Shown here in pieces: positions 7,385-16,096 of a stretch of 64,000 nt of DNA. Location of the stretch: positions 1 through 64,000 of the forward strand of contig NZ_LOHS01000164.1 in NCBI RefSeq assembly GCF_001642995.1, read 5' to 3'. Source of the stretch: Streptomyces jeddahensis (GTDB taxonomy: Bacteria; Actinomycetota; Actinomycetes; Streptomycetales; Streptomycetaceae). Numbering within the stretch: the first letter of the stretch is position 1; every line of letters begins with the position of its first letter. A program made the position numbers and the translations under genes. Below the pieces are notes generated by a model that worked only from the letters and a program-made list of their open reading frames with translations, made no database searches and was not told where the DNA came from.

Positions 7385-9240
7385 TGGGGCGCCTCCTTCT
7401 CGGCAGCGCTGATGGTGCAGGCGGCGCTGATCAGCGCCAGGTGGCTCAGGCCCTGAGGGAGGTTTCCCAGGAAGGCGCCGGTGGCGGGGTCGATTTCCTC
7501 GCTGTAGAGGCCGACGTCGTTGGCCAGAGCGACCAGGTCGTCCATCAGCTCGATCGCCTGACGAACGCAACCGGTGCGGGCGAGGGATTCGGCGAGCCAG
7601 AAGGAGCACGCCAGGAAGGCTCCTTCGCTACCGCTCAGGCCGTCTTCCCCCGCGTAACGGTCGACGTAGGGACCGTGCCGAAGCTCCCTGTCGAGGGCAC
7701 TGACCGTGGCCCGCATGCGCTGGTCATTGTCACCGTATCCGTAGAGGTGGCCCAGCAGGACACCAGCGTCCAGGTCCTCGCTGCCGGCGGCACGCACGTA
7801 GCTGTTGCGGCGGGACGAGAAGCAGCGGGTCTCGACGAACGTGGAGATCTCCTCGCGTGCGATGTGCCAGCGGGCCCGGTGCCGGCCGGGGATCAGCCCG
7901 CGGTCGGCGAGGTCGACGGCACGGTCGAGGGCCACCCCACACATCATCTTCGACTGGGTGAAGTGGCGGGGAGCGCTGCGTACTTCCCAGATGCCGGAGT
8001 CGGGTTGCTGCCAGGTCTTACACACGAGGTCGGCCAGCTCCCCCAGACGGCGGGCCACGTCCGCGTCGAGCCGTCCAGTAGCCCGGGCGTACAGCCAGGC
8101 CGTCTGCAGCAGCTCGCCGTAGGTGTCCATCTGGATCTGCCCGGCTGCGGCGTTGCCGCTGCGGACCGGCTTTGAACCGCGGTATCCCTCCCAGGGCAGC
8201 GTCTTCTCCGGGGTGCGGGGGCCGCCGTCGAGCCGGTACAGCACGTTCAGGTCCGGGTGGGTGAGCTGGGAGGCGTGCATCAGCCACCAGAAGTAGCCAT
8301 GGGCTTCCGCGGGGCAGCCGAGCCGCAAGAACGCGGCCAGCGTGAAGGCGGAGTCGCGCACCCAGGAGAAGCGGTAGTCCCAGTTGCGCTCGCCGCCGAT
8401 CTCCTCCGGCAGCGAGGTCGTCACCGCAGCCGCCACCGCGCCCGATGGGGCGTAGACCAGCATCTTCAGCACCAGCAGGCTGCGCATCACCGCCTGATGC
8501 CACCGTCCGGTGTAAAGACGGTCGTGCGCCCAGCTCCGCCAGGCCGCACATGTGCCCGCCAGGCGCCTCTCGCACTCGGCGCGGCCCGGGAATACGAGGG
8601 GCTCCTGATCGGCGAACGGCATCGCGATCATGGCATGGCGGCCCTGGCCCAGTTCGAAATGGCCGCTGATCGAATCCCCGTGGCAGTCGGGTACCCCGGC
8701 GTCCCAGGCGCAGACCGCGAGTGCGTCCCGGCCGGATGTCGCTACCGGGACACCGGCGCGCCGGGCAAGCCGCGTGCGGCGAGTGCCGTAGCCGAACCGG
8801 GGCTGCACGCTCCAGGTGAGCGGAACGCAGCCCGAGAGCCCGTCGAGACGTCGCAGCAGCTCCCGCATCGGTGTGAGCGCTGAATCATCGCGCAGGCTGA
8901 GGGCGTCGGTGAGCCGGACCCTGCCACCGCTGGTGACAAATGTCGTCTCCAAGACATTGGTGCCGGGCAGGTAGCGGCGCTCCGCCCGGTAGGGAACGGA
9001 GGGCTCGAGCCGGAACTGGCCGCCGCGGGCGGCATCCAGCACGGCGCCGAAGACCGCGGGCGAGTCCAGGTCGGGCAGGCCCAGCCAGTCCACCGACCCG
9101 TCGCGGGCGACCAGGGCGGCTGTCCGGCCGTCACCGATCACCGCGTACTCCCGCAGCGGCGCGTAGCCGCCGATCCGCAAGCCTCCGACCGACGGACACC
9201 GGTCGGCCCCTGTTCCGGGAGAACCACTGGTGGTTCCCAT
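7381..9240 (-). CDS. Glycoside hydrolase family 15 protein (trehalase/glucoamylase-like)
   Basis: A 619-residue cytosolic GH15 protein. Residues about 20-230 form the N-terminal beta-sandwich (YAVIGDGRTAALVARDGSVD). The (alpha/alpha)6 barrel follows with NWDYRFSWVRDSAFTLAAF, then MDTYGELLQTAWLY and GSEGAFLACSFWLAESLA. Actinobacterial relatives hydrolyse trehalose or short alpha-glucans. ATG at 9240 is preceded by GGAAGGTGG. The gene is co-transcribed with the overlapping membrane protein. Substrate is not decided by sequence alone; trehalose would fit the stress-dormancy neighbourhood. Confidence 0.9.
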   Translation of the reverse strand: MGTTSGSPGTGADRCPSVGGLRIGGYAPLREYAVIGDGRTAALVARDGSVDWLGLPDLDSPAVFGAVLDAARGGQFRLEPSVPYRAERRYLPGTNVLETTFVTSGGRVRLTDALSLRDDSALTPMRELLRRLDGLSGCVPLTWSVQPRFGYGTRRTRLARRAGVPVATSGRDALAVCAWDAGVPDCHGDSISGHFELGQGRHAMIAMPFADQEPLVFPGRAECERRLAGTCAAWRSWAHDRLYTGRWHQAVMRSLLVLKMLVYAPSGAVAAAVTTSLPEEIGGERNWDYRFSWVRDSAFTLAAFLRLGCPAEAHGYFWWLMHASQLTHPDLNVLYRLDGGPRTPEKTLPWEGYRGSKPVRSGNAAAGQIQMDTYGELLQTAWLYARATGRLDADVARRLGELADLVCKTWQQPDSGIWEVRSAPRHFTQSKMMCGVALDRAVDLADRGLIPGRHRARWHIAREEISTFVETRCFSSRRNSYVRAAGSEDLDAGVLLGHLYGYGDNDQRMRATVSALDRELRHGPYVDRYAGEDGLSGSEGAFLACSFWLAESLARTGCVRQAIELMDDLVALANDVGLYSEEIDPATGAFLGNLPQGLSHLALISAACTISAAEKEAPQ

Positions 9241-9337
9241 GGCACCACCTTCCCATCAACCCCCGGTATGCCGCTTGCGGCTCCGGTCCCCGCACGAGCG
9301 GTCGACCCAGAGCGGGACTGCGATGGCACAGGGAGGT

Positions 9338-9361
9338 GGGTGAGCCCCCGGGCGCTCACCC
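9338..9361 (-). terminator. Hairpin downstream of the DoxX gene
   Basis: Inverted repeat GGGTGAGC / GCTCACCC with a short GC-rich loop lies about 30 bp past the stop codon of the minus-strand DoxX gene and before the GH15 start. It is a plausible terminator that separates the two units. Confidence 0.5.
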
Positions 9362-9390
9362 ATCTCGTGGCGATCGGTCCGCTGAGGGCT

Positions 9391-9828
9391 TCAGCGCGGC
9401 TGAAGCTTGCCGTGGTAGCGCTGGGCGAGCCGGGCGAGGGCAACCGCTGCGAGCAGGAGTCCGAAGTCTCGCAGTGCGATGTCGTAGTGACCTGGGATGG
9501 TCAGCAGATTGACGATGATGCCGGCCAGCCATCCGGCCACCAGCCAGCCCCCGAAGCGTGGGGCGAGGGCCACGGCGATGCCCGCGACGATCTCGATGGC
9601 ACCGACGGCGTACATGGCTGCCTGGGCGCTGCCGGGAACGACGTCGTTGATCCAGGGCGCGAGGTAGGTGGGCCAGTCGACGAGCAGGTTGGTGAATTTG
9701 TCCAGGCCGAACAGGATCGGCGCCACGGTGAACCCGGTGCGAAGGATGACGAAGGCCTGGTAACCGGGGTCGGTGAGTACAGCCGGCCGAGGCTTGGCGG
9801 ACGTGGTGTTGGTGGTTGCGGACGACAT
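9391..9828 (-). CDS. DoxX-like membrane protein
   Basis: A 145-residue protein with four predicted membrane helices (YQAFVILRTGFTVAPILFGL, AAMYAVGAIEIVAGIAVAL, WLVAGWLAGIIVNLL, RDFGLLLAAVALARLA), the layout of the DoxX/YphA family, often linked to redox or thiol stress. It is divergent from the Cys-rich ArsR-like regulator at 9917, with an 88-bp shared promoter region holding the palindrome 9838-9869. It is probably a target of that regulator. Confidence 0.8.
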   Translation of the reverse strand: MSSATTNTTSAKPRPAVLTDPGYQAFVILRTGFTVAPILFGLDKFTNLLVDWPTYLAPWINDVVPGSAQAAMYAVGAIEIVAGIAVALAPRFGGWLVAGWLAGIIVNLLTIPGHYDIALRDFGLLLAAVALARLAQRYHGKLQPR

Positions 9829-9837
9829 GACGTCTTC

Positions 9838-9869
9838 CTTCTATTGACAACTCTTACTAACGATAGAAG
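9838..9869. promoter_or_regulatory. CTTCTAT...ATAGAAG inverted repeat, candidate operator
   Basis: Arms CTTCTAT (9838-9844) and ATAGAAG (9863-9869) lie in the divergent DoxX/regulator promoter, overlapping a TTGACA at 9844-9849. A second inverted repeat, CTATTGAC (9841-9848) and GTCAATAG (9887-9894), overlaps it. The same CTTCTA..TAGAAG arms occur beside the paralogous regulator at 35994-36024. Confidence 0.5.
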
Positions 9870-9916
9870 CGCGCAATCCTTCTTTAGTCAATAGCCGTTT
9901 GTTTTACAGTGGTGTC

Positions 9917-10615
9917 GTGGACCACCCGGAAGAAGCACCCCACCCCGACGTCTCCGCCATCGCCGCGCTCGACGAACCGACCCGCAGGAGGCTCTATGAC
10001 CACGTCGTGCGCCAGCCGGTCCCGGTCAGCCGCGACGAAGCGGCCGCCGCCCTCGGCTTGGCCCGGCCGACTGCGGCGTTCCACCTGGACCGCCTGGTCG
10101 ACGAATCACTGCTCGACGTCGTGTACGAACGCCGCAGCGGACGCACCGGCCCGGGCGCAGGCAGGCCTGCCAAGCTCTACAAGCGCTCCACCAAGCAGGT
10201 CACCGTCAGCCTGCCCGAGCGGCACTACGAACTGGCCGGGAGACTCCTCGCGCAGGCCATGGAGGAATCCGAAGCCACCGGCCAGCCGATCCGGACCGTG
10301 CTGCACCACAAAGCCCACGAGCTGGGCACACGCCTCGCGGGCCATGACCGCACGGGTGTGTTCGACGTGCTGGAGCGGTACGGGTTCGAGCCCCGCTATG
10401 ACGGTGATGCCGTCGTCCTGGGCAACTGCCCCTTCCACGCGCTCGCCCGCGAGCACACCCAGACGGTGTGCGGCATGAATCTCCACCTGCTCCGCGGCGT
10501 GCTGGAAGGGCTCGACGAAGACGGCCTCCAAGCGTGCCTGGCGCCCAGCCCCGGCCACTGCTGCGTCCGCCTGGAGCCGGCCTCCTCCCCGCCCGCGGCC
10601 CCAAAGCCTTCCTGA
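9917..10615 (+). CDS. ArsR-like HTH regulator with C-terminal Cys cluster (SufR-like)
   Basis: About 232 residues. The N-terminal winged helix (IAALDEPTRRRLYDHVVRQP, AAALGLARPTAAFHLDRL) is followed by a linker. The C-terminal sensor domain has NCPFHALAREH, VCGMNLHLL and GHCCVRLEP: four or five cysteines spaced like those of Fe-S regulators such as SufR. The GTG start at 9917 is chosen because a TTG at 9899 gives no family-like residues. It is divergent from DoxX. A paralogue with the same cysteine pattern sits at 36002-36691. Fe-S or other metal/redox sensing is inferred. Confidence 0.82.
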   Translation: MDHPEEAPHPDVSAIAALDEPTRRRLYDHVVRQPVPVSRDEAAAALGLARPTAAFHLDRLVDESLLDVVYERRSGRTGPGAGRPAKLYKRSTKQVTVSLPERHYELAGRLLAQAMEESEATGQPIRTVLHHKAHELGTRLAGHDRTGVFDVLERYGFEPRYDGDAVVLGNCPFHALAREHTQTVCGMNLHLLRGVLEGLDEDGLQACLAPSPGHCCVRLEPASSPPAAPKPS

Positions 10616-10752
10616 CGCACACCCGCCGCCCCACCGGTCCGCGCTGCGCCTAGCGGCTGCGGTGCCCGGGGGTGGCTGGCCTGCCCGGAGCGCCGCTGGT
10701 GCTTATCGTGAAAGAACACGTGATCGACATTGCGTCGCGGGCAGGTGGCATC

Positions 10753-11982
10753 GTGAACGCATCCGGGATCGACTACGAGGCGGTATTCCAGGCGCTGCCG
10801 AGTGCGGTGGCCCTGTTCACTACGGACCTGGTGTACGCCGACGTCAACGAGGCGTTCCTGAGCAGCATGGGGCGTAGTCGTGACGAGGTGGTAGGCCGCC
10901 GTCTGTCTGATGCCTTCCCCGACGACCCCAAGGACCCTGCCGTGACCGGCATGCGCAAGCTGCAGGCATCGCTGCGGTGGGTGGCCGCCACCGGGCAGCG
11001 CGACGCCATGACGCTGCACCGCTACGACGTGGAGTACCCGGACCAGCCCGGGGTGTGGGAGGAGCGGTACTGGAGTCCGGTCAACGTCCCGATCTTCGGC
11101 CCGGACGGGCGGGTGGTGCTGCTTCTGCACCGGGAGGAGGACATCACCGAGCTGATCCGCACCCGCAGTGACCGAGGCGGCGGAGGCCGAGCGACGGTAG
11201 TGGAAGCCGAGCTGTACAACCGGGCCCGGGAGCTGCAGGAGGTCAACGAACGGCTGCGCGAAGCCCATGCCCGCGAACGCGAAGTCGCCTTGAGCCTGCA
11301 AGAGGCGATGCTGCCCGCCCCCGGGCCCTTGAGGCGTCACCGCGCAGCCGTGCGCTACCGCCCGGCGGTCGGGACTCTGAACGTGTGCGGGGACTGGTAC
11401 GACCTCGTCGACCTGCCTGGCGACCGCATCGCGGTGGCCGTCGGCGACGTCGTCGGCCACGGCCTGGCCGCCGCCTGCGTCATGGGCCAGCTGCGCAGCG
11501 CCCTTAGCGCCGCGTCCCGTGTCGCCGACGGCCCCGCCCGAGCCCTGGAAGTCCTCGGCCTGTACGCCCGCTCGGTCGACGGCGCGGAGTCGACCACGGC
11601 GGTCCTGTCCGTCATCGACGGCACCAACCGCACCATCGCCTACAGCAGCGCCGGCCACCCTCCACCAGCCCTGCTGCACCCCGACGGTCGCGTGGACTTC
11701 CTCGACCAGGCCACCGACCCCCCGCTCGGAGTCCGCCCCGAACACGTCCCCCGCCCGCAGGCCGAGACCGCGTTCACCGAGGGGGCCACCCTTGTGCTGT
11801 ACACCGACGGGCTGATCGAACGCCGCCGCGAGGACATCGATGTCGGCCTGGCCCGGCTTGCCGACTCCCTCACCCGCCACCAGGGCGCCAACCCCGAAAC
11901 GCTCGCCGACGCCCTCCTGGCCGACTTGACCCCACCTGCCGGTGCCACCGACGACACCGCCCTGGTCGTCCTCCGCCCGTGA
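10753..11982 (+). CDS. PAS - SpoIIE-type PP2C serine phosphatase
   Basis: About 409 residues from GTG 10753. A PAS domain (residues 5-130: YEAVFQALPSAVALFTTDLV, IFGPDGRVVLLLHREEDIT) and a coiled-coil linker (VNERLREAHAREREVALSLQ) precede a SpoIIE/RsbU PP2C domain with metal-binding motifs GDWYDLVDLPGDRIAVAVGD, VGHGLAAA, YSSAGHPPPALL and DDTALVVL. Such proteins dephosphorylate anti-sigma-factor antagonists in partner-switching stress cascades. In-frame starts up to 10672 exist. It ends facing the Usp gene. Confidence 0.9.
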   Translation: MNASGIDYEAVFQALPSAVALFTTDLVYADVNEAFLSSMGRSRDEVVGRRLSDAFPDDPKDPAVTGMRKLQASLRWVAATGQRDAMTLHRYDVEYPDQPGVWEERYWSPVNVPIFGPDGRVVLLLHREEDITELIRTRSDRGGGGRATVVEAELYNRARELQEVNERLREAHAREREVALSLQEAMLPAPGPLRRHRAAVRYRPAVGTLNVCGDWYDLVDLPGDRIAVAVGDVVGHGLAAACVMGQLRSALSAASRVADGPARALEVLGLYARSVDGAESTTAVLSVIDGTNRTIAYSSAGHPPPALLHPDGRVDFLDQATDPPLGVRPEHVPRPQAETAFTEGATLVLYTDGLIERRREDIDVGLARLADSLTRHQGANPETLADALLADLTPPAGATDDTALVVLRP

Positions 11983-12009
11983 CAGAGGCGGCCACCACAG
12001 ACCCTCACT

Positions 12010-12489
12010 TCACGAAGCCTGGTCCGTCCGCTCGGCCGGCACGACGACGACTGGGAGATGGGCGTGATGCACGACCTCTGTGCTGGTGGAGCCCAGGGTG
12101 AGGCGACCCCATACGCCTGAGCCGCGGCTGCCGACCACCAGGAGGCAGGCGTCATTGCTGGCGTCCAGCAGGACCTGCGACGGGCGGCCCCGTTCGACTC
12201 TGATCTCTACGTCCACCGGTGCGCCGCCGACCTGCTCCCGCGCCTCCTGAAGCGTCTTGGTAACCGCCTCCAACGTGGCGTCGCGCAGCTGCGTGTCCAG
12301 ATCGTAGAAACCCGAAGCGGCAGGCCACTCGAAACCGCTGTACCGGGCGGCGAAGTCGTACGCGCATACAGCGCGGAGCCCCGTCCCGCGTAGTTGTGAC
12401 TCCTGAAGGGCGAAGCGTACGGCCCACCCGGAGGCGGGGGAGCCGTCGGTGCCGACCACGATCGGTGCGGGAGGGGCGGCGTTCGTCAT
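12010..12489 (-). CDS. Universal stress protein
   Basis: A 159-residue single-domain Usp with the start PIVVGTDGSPASGWAVRFAL and the ATP-binding signature G-x2-G-x9-G-S seen in VGSRGSGVWGRLTLGSTS. ATG at 12489 has GAGGAT upstream. ATP-binding Usp proteins are typical DosR-regulon members in actinobacteria, which fits the rest of the island. Confidence 0.93.
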   Translation of the reverse strand: MTNAAPPAPIVVGTDGSPASGWAVRFALQESQLRGTGLRAVCAYDFAARYSGFEWPAASGFYDLDTQLRDATLEAVTKTLQEAREQVGGAPVDVEIRVERGRPSQVLLDASNDACLLVVGSRGSGVWGRLTLGSTSTEVVHHAHLPVVVVPAERTDQAS

Positions 12490-12545
12490 CGAGGATGCCT
12501 CCAAACCGTGTCGTCTTGTGCGCTCCCTTTGCGGGAGGCACCTGC

Positions 12546-13691
12546 TCAGGCTGCTGCCCTGCGGACCACGAGCGCGGTGATGTCGTCCCGAAGTTCCCCT
12601 GCCGTGTGGCAGCTGAGATCGTCGACCAGGTTGCTGGCGAGCTCCCATGGGGAGCCATCCGCCCAGGCCCGCAGGCGCTCTTCGAGGGGATAGAAATCAC
12701 CGGTGATGCTGCGGGCCTCGGTGACGCCGTCACTGCAGGCAACAAGGGTGGCGCCGGAGGGGAACGGGAACCAGACGACGATCCTGGGTATCGCAGCCAG
12801 GTCCGCAAGACCAAGTGGCACGCCTGGGTCGCCGAGCGGCACGGGGCTCACCGGTCCGGCATTCAACAGGTAGGGCGGTGGATGGCCGCAGTTGACGGCC
12901 TGCGTCTCGGTCGACTCGTCGATCCCCAGGATCAGAGCGGTGACGAATCGCTCGGGTTCGCCGATCTGTTGCGCGAAGGCGTTGTGCCGGACGACTGCTC
13001 TCTCCAGGTCATCCACGAGTGCGGTGAGCGTCGGCTCACGCAGGGCGGCCTCTCGGAACGCTCCGAGCGCGGCGAAGGCGGCTCCGATCGCCGGCAGCCC
13101 CCTGCCCTGGACATCGCCGAAAAGCAGCCGCGTACCGTACGGCGAGGCCACCGCTTCGTAGATGTCTCCTCCTACCAGCCGGTCCTCCTCCACCGGCAGA
13201 TACACGCCGTCGACGATCACCCTGTCGGTGAGAATCGGCAGGGGCCGCAGCACCTGTCGTTGGAGGGCGACAGCCGTGGACCGCACTCGGCTCAGTTCCC
13301 GCTCACGGCGGATCCGCCAGTGGCAGGTCAGGACGCACAACACGCCCAGCACTGCGGCCAGCACCATGATGATCACGTAGTTGTACCAGGAGGACAGCGG
13401 CCGGTAGATCAGTACTCCCGTGATGACGATCAACACCCAGCCCACTGCGTAGATGGTCTGACGCACGGTGCCGAGCGCCGCCGGGAAGGCGGGCAGCAGG
13501 ATCAGCAAGGGGATGAGCCGCACCGTGCGGTCGTCGATCACCAGCTCCAGTGCCACAATCGGCACAGTCAACGCGACGATATACGCCATCGGGGCCTTGA
13601 CCGTGCTCGTGGGCGATGGCTCGGCCTTGCTCTCGGCACGCGAACTCTGCGGCGCGTCGGGCGCCCGGAACGACACACGCCGATGAATCAC
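12546..13691 (-). CDS. Membrane-anchored SpoIIE-type PP2C phosphatase
   Basis: The N-terminal half has about four hydrophobic segments (MAYIVALTVPIVALELVI, LIPLLILLPAFPAALG, AVGWVLIVITGVLIY, YVIIMVLAAVLGVLCVLTC). The C-terminal PP2C domain has VGGDIYEAV, LLFGDVQGRGLPA, VNCGHPPPYLL and DDITALVV. Metal-ligand aspartates appear conserved. It is likely a membrane input to a partner-switching cascade, parallel to the PAS-PP2C protein nearby. The start is uncertain: GTG 13691 has GGGAG about 10 nt upstream, and an ATG at 13757 also remains open. Confidence 0.87.
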   Translation of the reverse strand: MIHRRVSFRAPDAPQSSRAESKAEPSPTSTVKAPMAYIVALTVPIVALELVIDDRTVRLIPLLILLPAFPAALGTVRQTIYAVGWVLIVITGVLIYRPLSSWYNYVIIMVLAAVLGVLCVLTCHWRIRRERELSRVRSTAVALQRQVLRPLPILTDRVIVDGVYLPVEEDRLVGGDIYEAVASPYGTRLLFGDVQGRGLPAIGAAFAALGAFREAALREPTLTALVDDLERAVVRHNAFAQQIGEPERFVTALILGIDESTETQAVNCGHPPPYLLNAGPVSPVPLGDPGVPLGLADLAAIPRIVVWFPFPSGATLVACSDGVTEARSITGDFYPLEERLRAWADGSPWELASNLVDDLSCHTAGELRDDITALVVRRAAA

Positions 13692-13757
13692 ACATCCAGG
13701 CTCCCGCAGGCCACCCGCCCCGGCAAACTCCGGGCATGCGCGGCTTGCGAGCACCAT

Positions 13758-14435
13758 CTCCTGCCGTTCGTCTCGTCGGCACCGCCCACGCCGGCTACCT
13801 CGCCGAACAGCGCATTCTGGACCTGTCGAGACTCGCCGCGTCCCCCACGTTGGGCGTCCAACCGCCGCTGTCTTCTCTGGCGCCTACACGTTTGGGCCTG
13901 CGGTAAATGGATCCTGCAGCCGATGGCCCCCCGCGACCGGGCCGAGCAGGGTAGGAGCCATGAACCACACATGTCATCCAACGCCCCGGCCGCAGGCATC
14001 GGCGGATGCGGACTGTCCGCATTGCGGTAATGCGAAGCCACCGTTACGTCTGGTCCGCGCGACGCCGGAAGAACCCGTCGGAAAGATCCGCGTGCTCGGA
14101 GTCGACCCTGGCAGACCACAGATCGCAAAGCACGCGTGTGCGTACAGCGTGCTGCACCGCCGGCGGTCCTGGAGAGCTAGCTGGTGGTTGCCGCGCACCC
14201 CAGCGTTAGCCTGCGCAGCTTCCTTTTCTCTTGACGGCTCAGCAAGGGGAGGCCGCACGAACCCTCCTCGGCTACGTGATCTCGCTGTCGCTGCCGACCT
14301 CTGATGCGCAGGTATTCGCCACCGTTGTGGCCATCCGGGCCGCACGGGGCGGGGCCGGCAACCTAACTGGCACGAACCTGTCGTCTATGCGTCTGACCGA
14401 TGTGCGCAGTGCCGTTGATGCAGTCCGCCCGGACG
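13758..14435. other. Long spacer with no confident gene
   Basis: The only candidate is a plus-strand frame from 13960 (MNHTCHPTPR, then CPHC) that shows a CxxC pair but no family match I recognise and drifts into low-complexity sequence. A short inverted repeat ATGCGGA/TCCGCAT lies at 14006-14022. I would not call a gene here. Confidence 0.4.
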
Positions 14436-14474
14436 CACGACGCCCGCCCCGGTTGTCCGGGAGCGGGCGTCGTG
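14436..14474 (-). terminator. Strong hairpin after the cold-shock gene
   Basis: A 12-bp perfect stem, CACGACGCCCGC / GCGGGCGTCGTG, encloses an inner CCCGG/CCGGG stem with a TTGT loop. It lies 10 bp past the csp stop codon on the minus strand. Clear intrinsic-type terminator structure. Confidence 0.8.
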
Positions 14475-14484
14475 GCGGATCGGT

Positions 14485-14688
14485 TCAGGCGGGGGTGATG
14501 TTCTCCGCCTGAGGGCCCTTCTGGCCCTGGGTGACGTCGAAGTTCACCTTCTGGCCTTCCTGGAGCTCGCGGAATCCCGAGGCGGCGATGTTGGAGTAGT
14601 GGGCGAAGACGTCCGGGCCGCCGCCGTCCTGCTGAATGAAGCCGAAGCCCTTTTCCGAGTTGAACCACTTGACGGTTCCGCTGGCCAT
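14485..14688 (-). CDS. Cold-shock protein (CspA family)
   Basis: A 67-residue single CSD. RNP1 is KGFGFIQQ, RNP2 is VFAHYS, and the start is MASGTVKWFNSEKG. Streptomyces carry several such RNA chaperones. ATG at 14688 is preceded by GGAGGA. The usual long 5' UTR of csp genes could occupy part of 14689-14900, which I cannot fold here. Intact, with its own terminator. Confidence 0.96.
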   Translation of the reverse strand: MASGTVKWFNSEKGFGFIQQDGGGPDVFAHYSNIAASGFRELQEGQKVNFDVTQGQKGPQAENITPA

Positions 14689-15083
14689 ATGTCCTCCAAG
14701 GGGACTCGAAGTCGGCTCCCGCACCGTGCGGGGACCGGAGGTGATCGCCCTGGTCCTCAGAGACTCTGAACAGCAAGACGCCCGCGAACTCGCGCTCACG
14801 GGCGACCGGTACTTCGGGAACCATGACAGCTGCTCTGACGCTACACGGACAGTTCTACTGGCACCACGAGAATCCTCACGTGGCGTGAGTCAGGCGCGCA
14901 GGTCCTCGCTTCGGTCGGGCTCCGTACGCACGCGATGGTGGCATCCAACCGGGCCGAAAAAAGGGCGGCCCGCCGCGCTAAAGGTTGTCCCATAAGCAGT
15001 CACCCATCGTTGGCCTGACCCTTCCCCAGGCCAGCACGCTAGCCTGCTCGGGCTTGAACGTCGGCTAGCGCCAAGGAGGATGC
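14689..15083. other. Spacer containing a solo IS-type terminal repeat
   Basis: It holds the csp leader on one side and, at 14978-14995, CTAAAGGTTGTCCCATAA. That motif closely matches (as reverse complement) the right end of the IS5-type element at 18206-18224. No transposase is attached to it. A poly-A/G patch at 14957-14963 precedes it. No other feature was seen. Confidence 0.45.
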
Positions 15084-15673
15084 GTGGGCGGCTCGATAGC
15101 GGCATTGCCTATCGCTGCGTTGGGTGTCGTCGGCACCCTGGCTTCCGGACTCCTGACGCAGCGCGCCGCTGCACGTGCCCGGATGGTGGAGCTGGAACAC
15201 GACCAGCGGCACCGGCGGGACGAAGAGGACTGAAATCGGCGCCAGGCCATGTTGGAACGGCGTCATGCCTGCTATGTCGCACTGAACATGGCCGACCGGC
15301 AGTTTCACTCGACGTTGCTCCTGTACGTCGATGCCCTGCGCACCGGCGTGGACATCGAGCGGGCCAAGGCCGACGCGGAAGCTGCCCGTGACGCGATGCG
15401 GGAGCGGTGGGGGAGGCGCAGCTCGTGCTGCCGGACGCGCTGCTGCCGGTGGCGGCGGTGGCCAACGGCGACCTGTGGAAGATCTACGAGATGGTGCGCC
15501 GGATCGAGCGCGGTCATGAGGAGTCCGGCGAAACGCTGGAAGCGGCACACGATCGTCTGCGGGAGGCGACGAGGTCCTCCCTGTTTGACCTGCGCGAGGC
15601 GATGCGCAGGGACCTGGGAGTCAGCGCCCTGTCCGAAGGCGCCGATAGGCCAGCTCGCCGGTCTCAGCAATGA
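15084..15673 (+). pseudogene. Conserved Streptomyces membrane/coiled-coil protein, disrupted
   Basis: GTG at 15084 follows AAGGAGGA. The N-terminus is one hydrophobic segment (IAALPIAALGVVGTLASGLL) followed by a charged helical region (ELEHDQRHRRDEED). The frame is broken by TGA at 15231-15233, resumes as RRQAMLERRHACYVALNMAD, then shifts frame near 15405 and continues as EAQLVLPDALLPVAAVANGD to 15673. The three segments together form one about 195-residue protein of unknown function, so this is a pseudogene with a nonsense codon and a frameshift. Confidence 0.6.
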
Positions 15674-15730
15674 GGGCTCTGCAAAGGGGTATCCGGTAAC
15701 TGTGCTGGTCGCAGGTGGGATGATCTTGCC

Positions 15731-16096
15731 GTGGCTGGTGTGATCACGGCGTCGGAGCCGTCCTGGATAGCCCCGTTCACCGGGATGAGTCCGCGTCAGT
15801 TCGGCAAGCTGATCAGCGCGCTGCGACAGGAGGGCGCGGAACCGGTACGCAAGGGCCGGCCGTGGAGCCTTCCGCTGGAGGACCGGATCCTGTTGGTCGC
15901 GGCCTACTGGCGCACGAACCTGACACTCCGGCAGTTGGCCCCGCTATTCGGGGTCTCAAAGTCCGCGGCCGGTCTCATTATCGGCCACCTCGCACCGTCG
16001 CTGGCGCTCCGGTTCCGCAGGGGCACGGTGCTGATCGTGGACGGAACCCTGGTGCCCACGCGAGATCACGCGGTCGCCGAGCAGTCGAAGAACTAC
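15731..16096 (+). pseudogene. IS5-family transposase, N-terminal part
   Basis: Encodes the helix-turn-helix and first catalytic strand of a DDE_Tnp_4 transposase: MSPRQFGKLISALRQEG, LEDRILLVAAYWRTNLTLRQ, VSKSAAGLIIGHL and VLIVDGTLVPTRDHAVAEQ (first DDE Asp in VDGT). The frame is interrupted after codons for SKNY at the CTAC target duplication. The C-terminal part resumes at 17776. Originally one gene of about 255 codons. Confidence 0.85.

Noticed and set aside
13960..14304. 114-codon frame with a CPHC motif
   Set aside because: Only one CxxC, no RBS, composition drifts after 60 codons; insufficient to call a gene.
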